Origin: Candidatus Kerfeldbacteria bacterium RIFOXYC2_FULL_38_9
GTDB lineage: Bacteria; Patescibacteriota; Patescibacteriia; UBA9570; XYC2-FULL-38-9
DNA length: 13,895 nt
Assembly (NCBI GenBank): GCA_001818355.1
Contig: MHKJ01000011.1
Coordinates: 363 to 14,257 of the forward strand
Direction: 5' to 3'
The notes under the pieces are model-generated. The model was given only the letters and a program-made list of their open reading frames with translations. It was not told where the DNA came from and ran no database searches. Shown one piece after another: positions 1 to 5,513 of this stretch. Every line of letters starts with the position of its first letter. The first letter of the stretch is position 1. A program made the position numbers and the translations under genes.

Positions 1-255
1 AAAAATTTTAGAATTGCTGAAAATTTCTATAAAACAAGACAATTAAAAGATCAATTTCTTTTTAGTCCGACGGGCATTTATCAAAATGATCGAAAATTTG
101 GTGTTAATGTGGCTGATGTAACAAGGGCTATAGCAGATATGTTATATTTTAATCCTCGGTTTCATTTTGATAAAAAGATTGACTGGTTATTGGTGAAAAA
201 AGTCCAAAAAAAAATTGGCTATCCTTTAACTAAAAAACGTTATGTTTATTCCTAG
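1..255 (+). CDS. AbiEi-like antitoxin/regulator, C-terminal part (5' end outside window)
   Basis: Frame 1 is open from the first base to a TAG at 253-255, giving 84 residues of a gene that starts before the window. The segment TRAIADMLYFNPRFHFD resembles the region of AbiEi-type antitoxins in which a helix with an 'R-A-x-x-D-x-L-Y' pattern precedes a 'Y/F-x-F-D' turn. Its last 14 bases overlap the start of the AbiEii-like toxin gene, as is typical of the translationally coupled abiE pair. By family knowledge the protein would autorepress the operon through an N-terminal winged helix and neutralise the toxin. The winged helix lies outside the window, so the call rests on the C-terminal motif and on the neighbour. 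Confidence 0.7.
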   Translation, partial: KNFRIAENFYKTRQLKDQFLFSPTGIYQNDRKFGVNVADVTRAIADMLYFNPRFHFDKKIDWLLVKKVQKKIGYPLTKKRYVYS

Positions 256-982
256 ACCACAAGACACAATTCATAAGGCTCAGCTTTATCGCTTGCTTGT
301 TGCTATTGCCGACGATATAGGGTTGATAAAATTTTTACGTTTTAAGGGTGGTACGTGTGCGGCCATGCAGGGGTATCTTGACCGTTTTTCGGTTGATTTG
401 GATTTTGATTTTTTGGGTGAAAAAAAAGATTTGCTCTCTGTACACAAAAACTTAAAAATAATTTTTAAACAGCTGGATTTAATCATTGCCGATTATAGTA
501 AAAATGGTTTGCAATATTTTCTAAAATATCAAGCACCAAAAAATACTCGCCACACCATAAAAATTGAAGCGCAGTTCCCGCCGCCAAAAAACAACGAATA
601 TCAAGCCGCGTATCTTCCGGACATTAACCGCACCATGATCTGCCAAACTATAGAAACCATGTTTGCCAATAAGCTGGTGGCGATTTTGGATCGTTATAAA
701 AAATCCGGGTCAATTGCCGGTCGTGATATTTTTGATGTTTATCATTTTTTTTCCCAACAACTTCCTTATAAAAAAGAGATTATCGAGGAACGCAGAAATA
801 CTAAATTGTTAAATTTTTTTCAAGAGCTGTACCAATTTATAGAAAAAAATATTACCCAAACAATTATCAATGAGGATTTAAACTCTTTACTGCCGGCCAC
901 AGAATTTCAAAAAATTAGAAAAACTTTAAAAGACGAAGTTTTGCTTTTTCTAAAAGATGAAATAAGCCGCTTACAAAATTAA
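242..982 (+). CDS. AbiEii/AbiGii-family nucleotidyltransferase toxin
   Basis: This 246-residue protein carries the DNA polymerase beta-like nucleotidyltransferase signature of the AbiEii toxin family. GGT is at residues 36-38 and SVDLDFDF at 50-57, with the metal-binding aspartates D52 and D54. The second family hallmark follows at about 138-170: ETMFANKLVAILDR, then GRDIFDVYHFF, including K144, D150 and RD161-162. Length and motif order match the family, and no key residue is missing. The ATG at 242 lies inside the end of the antitoxin gene, so translation is probably coupled. Characterised members act as type IV toxins or in phage abortive infection by transferring nucleotides, in some cases to tRNA. 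The substrate here is unknown. The family call is strong; a biological role in phage defence is inferred. Confidence 0.9.
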   Translation: MFIPRPQDTIHKAQLYRLLVAIADDIGLIKFLRFKGGTCAAMQGYLDRFSVDLDFDFLGEKKDLLSVHKNLKIIFKQLDLIIADYSKNGLQYFLKYQAPKNTRHTIKIEAQFPPPKNNEYQAAYLPDINRTMICQTIETMFANKLVAILDRYKKSGSIAGRDIFDVYHFFSQQLPYKKEIIEERRNTKLLNFFQELYQFIEKNITQTIINEDLNSLLPATEFQKIRKTLKDEVLLFLKDEISRLQN

Positions 983-1067
983 CTTCCTGAGAAACAAGGC
1001 CTTAGATTAAAAATAGAATAATCAATTATTACAACAAAACTATGATGTGGGGATGATCATATACAAA

Positions 1068-2210
1068 TCATTGAAACCGAATAGATCTATAAATACCAGT
1101 AAATTGTTCATCCATTTCAAAATTGGTGTCGACCCTAACTATGATTTCAATATTTTTCTTTGGAACTGTAGTAAGCTGATAGTAGGCAACCTCTAATCGC
1201 TTATAGACAGTTGCATCAAAGCCGTCTATTGAAGTTTGCCATGAGCCTTCGTTATTGTTTTGCAAGTCGTTAACTAGTTCCTCAAATTCGGCATCGGTAT
1301 GGATCATGATACTTATCCCGGGGGGAAAACCTTGATGTTTGGATAGTTGTTCCAAAGGTTCTAAATGAAAGCTACGCGATTGGTCGTCCAGTATTATCTT
1401 CTCATTCTCACTATCGTAACCTGATCTAATAGACCAATCTTTGGGGTAGCTAACATTAAAACCATGAGTTACATTTTTATAAGTAATCCAATTATCCATA
1501 TCAGACCCGCTCTCTCCGCTCTGAAGGAATTTGATTGATTTCAGTACTGTGTCGATACTACTTTCGAGGTTTGGACTTAAAAAAATGCCTAGATTTAGCT
1601 GTTGTGTTGTATCGTACTTTGGACACAAATAGTATAGTCGACTATATGCAGTACCAGACATGTCAATTCCGGTCTCAACAACTTTCAACGCAGAAGAGTG
1701 ATCAAGAACTACTTTTTCTACTGCCAGCGAAGCCCCCTGATAAGGAACCAAAGATTCTGATAATGCTTCTTCGGTCTTGCTGAAATCGATAGCAGAAAAA
1801 GGAATAGGGGGTATATCCGTCGCAGCACCAAGCTTATAGTCTATGGTTTCTATGTAAAAAGTAGGCAGGCCATATCCATAGTTTGTGCGCCAGAGGCTAT
1901 CATTCGAAAAACTAATAGTGGTCTTTTCTCCGGTTCCTGATTCGGGCGTGCTCTTTTCCACAACAGAAACTCCCCACTCTAAAGGATAAGAAAACGATAG
2001 CTTATGAGCTTCATCCCTATATTCCTGCAAGCCAGTAGCTGTTGGATGCTCATCAGAAGACGACACGTCCCCAGAGGCAGTTTCGTCATCAGATGATATT
2101 GTGCTAGCAGGTGACTTTGATTGTTCGATCGTACAGCCAAGAAACGTTAAAATGGAAGCTATCAGCATGCTCGTAAATAGAACACGTGGTGTTTGTGAAT
2201 TCATATTCAT
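1068..2210 (-). CDS. Lipoprotein with two PsbP-like repeats
   Basis: This 380-residue protein starts with a basic/polar N-terminus and a hydrophobic stretch (residues 10-25) ending in FLGC. C26 is a plausible lipidation site, although F at -3 is atypical. A Ser/Asp/Glu-rich linker (about 31-60) follows. Two homologous modules come next. Module 1 begins EYRDEAHKLSFSYPLEW (64-79) and ends VLKSIKFLQ (222-230). Module 2 begins TYKNVTHGFNVSYPKDW (243-259) and ends IYRSIRFQ (373-380). The 'H-x-F-x-x-SYP-x-x-W ... SI-x-F' pattern is typical of PsbP/PsbP-like extracytoplasmic domains. The function is not known; it is probably membrane-anchored and exposed outside the cell. AAAGGA lies 4 bases before the first ATG (2210) and 10 before a second ATG (2204), so either could be used. 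The gene faces away from the tRNA-Leu insertion and convergently towards the AbiEii-like gene. Confidence 0.8.
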   Translation of the reverse strand: MNMNSQTPRVLFTSMLIASILTFLGCTIEQSKSPASTISSDDETASGDVSSSDEHPTATGLQEYRDEAHKLSFSYPLEWGVSVVEKSTPESGTGEKTTISFSNDSLWRTNYGYGLPTFYIETIDYKLGAATDIPPIPFSAIDFSKTEEALSESLVPYQGASLAVEKVVLDHSSALKVVETGIDMSGTAYSRLYYLCPKYDTTQQLNLGIFLSPNLESSIDTVLKSIKFLQSGESGSDMDNWITYKNVTHGFNVSYPKDWSIRSGYDSENEKIILDDQSRSFHLEPLEQLSKHQGFPPGISIMIHTDAEFEELVNDLQNNNEGSWQTSIDGFDATVYKRLEVAYYQLTTVPKKNIEIIVRVDTNFEMDEQFTGIYRSIRFQ

Positions 2211-2268
2211 ATTTCCTTTAGCGGGCGTAGTCTAAAAAATAGATGCAAGACGGGTGGTAATCACACGT

Positions 2269-2298
2269 CGAACACGCTGGCAAAACCAGTGCTGTTCG
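2269..2298 (-). other. Strong stem-loop in the lipoprotein leader
   Basis: CGAACACGCTGG (2269-2280) pairs with CCAGTGCTGTTCG (2286-2298) around a five-base loop. The 12-pair stem has a single bulged base, and one pair is G-T on the plus strand. It lies between the predicted promoter (2313-2342) and the lipoprotein start (2210). No T-run follows on either strand, so it is not a standard intrinsic terminator. It could be an mRNA leader structure or a DNA site related to the nearby integration junction at 2336. Confidence 0.6.
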
Positions 2299-2312
2299 GG
2301 CTCATATTTGCC

Positions 2313-2342
2313 ATACTATCACCTCATGCTCGGAACGGTCAA
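2313..2342 (-). promoter_or_regulatory. Predicted promoter for the lipoprotein gene
   Basis: Reading the minus strand, TTGACC (2342-2337) is followed after 18 bases by TAGTAT (2318-2313), which has an upstream TG in the extended -10 position (TGaTAGTAT). The -35 matches five of six consensus bases and the -10 four of six. The predicted transcript start is near 2306, leaving a leader of about 95 bases that contains the hairpin at 2269-2298. The -35 lies inside the duplicated tRNA-Leu flank, so the promoter straddles the insertion boundary. Confidence 0.45.
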
Positions 2343-2373
2343 CAATATCGTCGTGCCGAAGGAGAGGCTCGAA
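2336..2373. repeat. Distal attachment-site copy: tRNA-Leu 3'-end fragment plus flank
   Basis: These 38 bases repeat positions 3286-3323 with one mismatch (G at 2367 against A at 3317). The first 31 bases are identical, and the similarity ends sharply at 2374. Positions 2354-2373 copy the last 20 bases of tRNA-Leu(UAG): acceptor 3' strand, discriminator base and part of the T arm. The rest copies the 18 bases just downstream of the tRNA. This is the pattern left by site-specific integration into a tRNA gene. Confidence 0.85.
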
Positions 2374-2447
2374 ACCTGAAGAAAAGCTAAATAGGATGTC
2401 GCAATCATTCTTAATCGAAAAACGAGAAATCCACAGCTCCGTGGGCT

Positions 2448-2702
2448 CTATTTGGACAACGCCAAAGGGAGCCGATAACCCATTCCTTGAATGGATTGAA
2501 TAAAGACCTTTGGATCTTGCCCCTCATGATGACGGGCTACGAACTCGCCGATGTCATCACAAAGTCTTTTTGCCGTCTTGTCAACACGATCATGGTATCT
2601 CTTGTCTCCGCCGTTCCAAACCTCGTGCATGTCCCTGCCGAATAATCGTACAGAACTATCTGTCGCACAAGCGTAATTCGGTGAAGTTGCCTTAACTGTC
2701 AT
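2448..2702 (-). CDS. Orphan OmpR-type winged-helix fragment (Trans_reg_C-like)
   Basis: This 84-residue ORF resembles the second half of an OmpR/PhoB effector domain. LFGRDMHEVWNGG (20-32) matches the 'R-x-x-L-x-x-x-V-W' helix. RYHDRVDKTAKRLCDDIGEF (35-54) matches the recognition-helix region. KVFIQSIQGMGYRLPL (65-80) matches the C-terminal wing, where most members read 'I-x-T-V-x-G-x-G-Y-x-L'. There is no receiver domain, and the usual N-terminal beta sheet and first helix seem absent or replaced by residues 1-19. An in-frame stop directly precedes the ATG, so a longer start is not possible. No clear promoter is visible and an AGGA lies about 15 bases from the start, so expression is uncertain. 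It may be a truncated remnant or a small DNA-binding protein. It lies within the tRNA-Leu insertion. Confidence 0.45.
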   Translation of the reverse strand: MTVKATSPNYACATDSSVRLFGRDMHEVWNGGDKRYHDRVDKTAKRLCDDIGEFVARHHEGQDPKVFIQSIQGMGYRLPLALSK

Positions 2703-2839
2703 TCATTCAAAAAAATTTCCTGTGGGTCTCGTGTCTGAATACTGCTAGTAGCACACATGAATCATCTGTCCGCACCTGTCGAGTATTCTCAGTCCAAGCC
2801 GGGCCAAGACATGGGGCGCGGGAGGCACAATGCGGCCAC

Positions 2840-2879
2840 AAAAAACAACCTTGCTGATTCAATTGAACGCAAGGCTGTT
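2840..2879 (-). terminator. Intrinsic terminator after the 59-residue membrane protein gene
   Basis: On the minus strand an 11-pair stem (arms 2879-2869 and 2854-2844, with one G-T pair) closes a 14-base loop. It runs into six consecutive Ts (2845-2840), of which the first two are in the stem. It starts 18 bases after the stop codon of the small gene and would end its transcript before the winged-helix ORF. Confidence 0.75.
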
Positions 2880-2897
2880 GGTCCGCTGCGACGTAGA

Positions 2898-3077
2898 TCA
2901 CACGGAAAAAATAAATAACAGAAAAAATAACAGGAAACACGCGGCCACAAATAGACCAAAAATAGTCCATGTTCTTCTTTCAGACGGGGCGTGATCCTCG
3001 TGAACCTGGATAGCCAGTTGCTCTGGTGTCAACAAAGAATCGCGCACTCTTTTTTCGGCGCTTTTGTTGTCTATCAT
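2898..3077 (-). CDS. Small single-pass membrane protein, 59 residues, unknown function
   Basis: I do not recognise a family. The protein has a soluble, charged N-terminal part of about 35 residues (MIDNKSAEKRVRDSLLTPEQ...) followed by one strongly hydrophobic segment, TIFGLFVAACFLLFFLLFIF, reaching almost to the C-terminus, so it is tail-anchored in topology. I chose the ATG at 3077 because AAGGAGG ends five bases upstream. The open frame extends to 3281, but no comparable ribosome binding site is present there. Promoter (3118-3145), ribosome binding site and terminator (2840-2879) form a complete monocistronic unit, which argues strongly that this is a real, well-expressed gene. It sits inside the tRNA-Leu insertion and is probably cargo of that element. 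A role in exclusion, membrane stress or toxicity is possible, but nothing in the sequence shows which. Confidence 0.7.
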   Translation of the reverse strand: MIDNKSAEKRVRDSLLTPEQLAIQVHEDHAPSERRTWTIFGLFVAACFLLFFLLFIFSV

Positions 3078-3117
3078 GATATCCTCCTTCGACGTGAATC
3101 GCCACAACGGTAAGTTC

Positions 3118-3145
3118 AGTATACCAAGCGAGTAAGACCTGTCAA
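3118..3145 (-). promoter_or_regulatory. Near-consensus promoter of the 59-residue membrane protein gene
   Basis: On the minus strand, TTGACA (3145-3140) is separated by 16 bases from TATACT (3123-3118). The spacer ends in TGG, giving an extended -10 (TGgTATACT). The predicted start near 3111 leaves a leader of about 34 bases that contains AAGGAGG (3089-3083). It is one of the two best promoters in the window and lies inside the insertion. Confidence 0.8.
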
Positions 3146-3285
3146 AGCGCCTTGTAAACCCATTCAGGAAAGCAAATAGCCAATCGAGCGTGGGCACTAT
3201 TTGGGCACCGGCGCCACCGAAGCCAATCTGCTTGCAGTGTCCGAGGAGAAAAATCATCAACTTCTCTAAGAAATTCAGCAAATTG

Positions 3286-3323
3286 CGGTCAACAATATCG
3301 TCGTGCCGAAGGAGAGACTCGAA
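3286..3323. repeat. Proximal attachment-site copy overlapping the tRNA-Leu 3' end
   Basis: This is the partner of 2336-2373: 38 bases, one mismatch. Positions 3304-3323 are the functional 3' end of tRNA-Leu and 3286-3303 its downstream flank. The similarity stops at 3324 within the tRNA T arm, so the crossover fell between the T arm and the flank, a common site for tRNA-targeting integrases. Confidence 0.85.
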
Positions 3324-3385
3324 CTCTCATGGATTTCTCCACATGGTCCTAAGCCATGCGCGTATACCAGTTCCGCCACTTCGGC
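3304..3385 (-). tRNA. tRNA-Leu (anticodon UAG)
   Basis: On the minus strand the 82 bases fold as a class II tRNA. The acceptor stem is GCCGAAG/CTTCGGC with discriminator A. The anticodon stem CATGG/CCATG holds the loop CTTAGGA (anticodon TAG, reading CUA and related leucine codons). The long variable arm TGGAGAAATCCA is characteristic of leucine. The T arm is GAGAG-TTCGAGT-CTCTC. CCA is not encoded; CGA follows the discriminator. A possible promoter with TATAAG at 3406-3401 is divergent from the surface-protein promoter. Its 3' end is the target of the small insertion downstream. Confidence 0.95.
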
Positions 3386-3426
3386 TAATTTTTCCTGTGC
3401 CTTATACACTAGCATTTTCTTTTTTC

Positions 3427-3455
3427 TTGACAACCCCCCGGCGTTTTTTTATACT
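3427..3455 (+). promoter_or_regulatory. Near-consensus promoter for the surface-protein gene
   Basis: TTGACA (3427-3432) and TATACT (3450-3455) are separated by exactly 17 bases. The predicted transcript start is near 3462. The gene starts at 3524, so there is a leader of about 60 bases, which contains the hairpin at 3471-3496. The -35 bases also read TTGTCA on the other strand (3433-3428), facing the tRNA-Leu gene. Confidence 0.8.
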
Positions 3456-3470
3456 GTTTTGGTGATGGAC

Positions 3471-3500
3471 ACGCCTTCTCTTTTGCGAGGAGGTGTTTTT
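3471..3500 (+). terminator. Attenuator-like hairpin in the surface-protein leader
   Basis: ACGCCTTCTC (3471-3480) pairs without bulges with GAGGAGGTGT (3487-3496), including two G-T pairs, around the loop TTTTGC. TTTT (3497-3500), one A and TTT follow. This has the form of an intrinsic terminator, but lies between the promoter (3427-3455) and the gene start (3524) on the same strand, so it would act on the leader. A 13-codon ORF (3465-3506, MDTPSLLRGGVFI) begins almost at the predicted transcript start and runs through the hairpin. Whether it is translated is unknown. Confidence 0.5.
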
Positions 3501-3523
3501 ATTTAATAAAATAATTTTTCATT

Positions 3524-5449
3524 ATGAAAAAATGTTTCGCTTTAATTAGCGCAGTTGTTTTTTTGTGTTTTTTTCGTTTGCCAACAGCTTTAGCAGAGGC
3601 CGATGACAGCTGTAGCTGTGTTTGCGATGACACAACACCAAAAGAGAACCAACAACAAGGTCCTTTTTCCACTGCCATTGAGCTGTCTGAATTATATCCC
3701 GCTCCCAATGCAGACGAAGAAGAATTTATCGAATTAAAAAATAATGGAAGTTCCGCCGTAGATTTAAGCGGCTGGAAAGTGGCTGATGCTTCCAACAAAA
3801 CCTATACCATAAACAGCGATGGCCTAACTACCACCACGGTGGACGCGGGTGAATATTTTGTTATTCCCCAAAGTGTTTCTAAAATTTATCTCAACAACGA
3901 TCAAGACTCTATTATTCTTTCTCAGCCAAACGACACCCGGCTTGATGAAACCACTTATGAAGATAGCCAAAACGGCAGTTCTTGGAATTTTAAAAATAAC
4001 CAGTGGCAATGGTCTACTACCGTAACCTCCGGCAAGGCCAATGTAATCACTCAAAACGAAGATAATAATAGCCCGGACCAAAAAGATTCCGATACCACGA
4101 CAACTGAAGAAGAAACCGCCCCAGACAAAACAAAATACGAAACTTCTGACGGCGTGTTTTTAAGTGAACTTTTGCCTGATCCAACCGGTTTGGACAGCAC
4201 AGACGAATGGATTGAAATAGAAAATACCACTGCTAAAAAAGTATATCTGGGCGGGTGGCAATTAACAGATCAATCCAAATATTATACGATCGGCGATGTG
4301 TCTTTAGCCGCTTCCGAACGGTTGGTTTTTGAGGTTTCCGAAACCGGGCTTAGCTTAAACAACAGCGGCGATACGGTTTATTTGATTGATCCTTTTGGAA
4401 AAATTATTAACGGCACAACTTATGAAAACAGCACCGAAGGATATGCTTGGGCGCGCTTTGACGACGCTTGGCAGTGGACCAACACTCCAACGCCCGGGGA
4501 GGCCAACGTGCTAGGCGAATTGGAAGAAGAAGTGAGCAATGAAGAAGATAGCGGTGGTGGAAATTCTGAAAACGAAGACACAGAGGATGTGGATGTGGTG
4601 AGTGTTGAATTATTTCGTACCTTAGAAGACGGGCAGTCTGCACAAATAGAAGGGGTGGTTACTGTTTTGCCCAACACCTTTGGTTCACAATACTTTTATG
4701 TTCAAGATGATAGTGCCGGTATTCAAGTTTATTCCTATTCCAAGGCTTTTCCAGATATGCAAATCGGCGATCGCGTCAGAATAAATGGAGAAAAATCTAC
4801 CGCGCGCAATGAAAGTAGAATTAAAACTAAAACCACGGAAGATATTGTTGTCTTAAATAGCGGAGAAGAGGTTGTTCCCAGAGATACAACACAACTGGAA
4901 GAATCCTTAGAAGGCATGCTCATTCAAACCGAGGGTATTGTGACAGAAAGCTCCAGTAACGCCATTACCATTAACGACAGTATGGCGGTGGTGTTGAAAG
5001 ACTCAACCGGGGTGAATAAAGATTTGTTTGAAGAAGGTAAAAGCGTGACGCTTTTGGGCATTGAAGGACAGTATGATGAAGAATACCGGTTAATGCCTCG
5101 TACCGATGAAGATGTGGCTCAAGTAGAAACTGATCCGGCGGCGATTGTGCCTGAAGCCAACGCTCAAAACAGTTTTTCCTCAAACCCAGACAAAGTTGTG
5201 CAAAACACTTCTTTGGTAAAGCAACTGAAAAACAAAACGATCTTATTGATAGCAATAATTGTGGGTTTGTTGGTGATTACCGGAGGGTTAATCATACGCT
5301 TAAAACCAGAACTGCTGGAAAAAATAGGCTTAAAATTAGGTAAAAAAACAAACCTGGCCACCGGCTCTGATAATACCCATGATCTAAAAGAGGTTAGCAC
5401 AATTTTTGATATTGCTAGAAAAAACAGTACAAAATCAGAAAAAAAATAA
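3524..5449 (+). CDS. Cell-surface protein: two lamin tail domains, two OB-like domains, C-terminal membrane anchor
   Basis: This 641-residue protein begins with a signal peptide (basic MKK, hydrophobic to about residue 20, likely cleaved after TALA, 21-24). A short Cys-rich patch CSCVC (30-34) follows. Lamin tail domain 1 spans about 52-173 (LSELYPAPN... EEFIELKN..., LSGWKV, end SGKANV). Domain 2 spans about 211-329 (LSELLPDP... DEWIEIEN, LGGWQLTD, end TPGEANV). Acidic linkers lie at 178-205 and 331-357. Residues about 358-445 (QIEGVVTVLPNTFGSQYFYV, IGDRVRINGE) look like an OB-fold domain, and 464-533 a second, shorter one. One membrane helix (572-592) and a basic tail (595-641) end the protein, giving an outside-facing anchored topology. 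Lamin tail domains occur in many secreted bacterial proteins, often beside nucleases or OB folds; no nuclease domain is present here. A role in binding nucleic acid or surface polymers is inferred. No Shine-Dalgarno precedes the ATG. Confidence 0.85.
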   Translation: MKKCFALISAVVFLCFFRLPTALAEADDSCSCVCDDTTPKENQQQGPFSTAIELSELYPAPNADEEEFIELKNNGSSAVDLSGWKVADASNKTYTINSDGLTTTTVDAGEYFVIPQSVSKIYLNNDQDSIILSQPNDTRLDETTYEDSQNGSSWNFKNNQWQWSTTVTSGKANVITQNEDNNSPDQKDSDTTTTEEETAPDKTKYETSDGVFLSELLPDPTGLDSTDEWIEIENTTAKKVYLGGWQLTDQSKYYTIGDVSLAASERLVFEVSETGLSLNNSGDTVYLIDPFGKIINGTTYENSTEGYAWARFDDAWQWTNTPTPGEANVLGELEEEVSNEEDSGGGNSENEDTEDVDVVSVELFRTLEDGQSAQIEGVVTVLPNTFGSQYFYVQDDSAGIQVYSYSKAFPDMQIGDRVRINGEKSTARNESRIKTKTTEDIVVLNSGEEVVPRDTTQLEESLEGMLIQTEGIVTESSSNAITINDSMAVVLKDSTGVNKDLFEEGKSVTLLGIEGQYDEEYRLMPRTDEDVAQVETDPAAIVPEANAQNSFSSNPDKVVQNTSLVKQLKNKTILLIAIIVGLLVITGGLIIRLKPELLEKIGLKLGKKTNLATGSDNTHDLKEVSTIFDIARKNSTKSEKK

Positions 5450-5498
5450 TTCTTATTTGCGTCTGGTCTATCTTAAATTATCGCTAAAATAGTCAATC

Positions 5499-5507
5499 TG
5501 CTACAAT
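5499..5507 (+). promoter_or_regulatory. Extended -10 element upstream of polA
   Basis: TGcTACAAT gives an extended -10 with the hexamer at 5502-5507; no convincing -35 is present. Only six bases separate it from the polA ATG at 5514, so transcription would start at or within a base or two of the start codon. That predicts a leaderless polA mRNA, unless transcription comes mainly from upstream. Confidence 0.5.
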
Positions 5508-5513
5508 AAGGGC

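Larger units (their letters stand above)
2336..3323. mobile_element. Small integrated element (tRNA-Leu island, about 950 bp)
   Basis: The segment is bounded by a 38-base direct repeat (2336-2373 and 3286-3323) whose right copy completes an intact tRNA-Leu gene, as when an element integrates at a tRNA 3' end and restores it. The repeat unit is 950 bases. It differs from its neighbours in composition: 2761-2820 has 36 G/C in 60 bases. It holds a 59-residue membrane protein gene, a winged-helix fragment and a terminator. No integrase or transposase fits in the space, so it is a remnant, a satellite mobilised in trans, or a recombination product. The repeat is seen directly; its interpretation as integration is inferred. 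Confidence 0.7.

Noticed and set aside
983..1067. Terminator between the convergent AbiEii-like and lipoprotein genes
   Set aside because: The 85 bases show only short AT-rich symmetry and the palindrome AAGGCCTT; no stem with a T-run is present.
2431..2444. CCAC/GTGG mini-hairpin after the winged-helix stop as a terminator
   Set aside because: The stem is only four pairs and no T-run follows on either strand.
2707..2970. Minus-strand ORF of 87 codons inside the insertion
   Set aside because: It overlaps the better-supported 59-residue gene and runs through that gene's terminator; its own start has no ribosome binding site.
3226..3276. Possible terminator downstream of tRNA-Leu on the minus strand
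   Set aside because: The AATTTCT/AGAAGTT stem is weak and the T-run is several bases away from it.
3078..3281. Upstream extension of the small membrane protein to 127 residues
   Set aside because: The consensus AAGGAGG and promoter are placed for the ATG at 3077; the predicted transcript starts near 3111, so upstream codons would not be transcribed from it.
3190..3506. Plus-strand ORFs crossing the tRNA-Leu gene
   Set aside because: They read through the antisense of a clear tRNA and an att repeat and have no recognisable protein features; only the last 13 codons (3465-3506) are worth noting, as a possible leader peptide.
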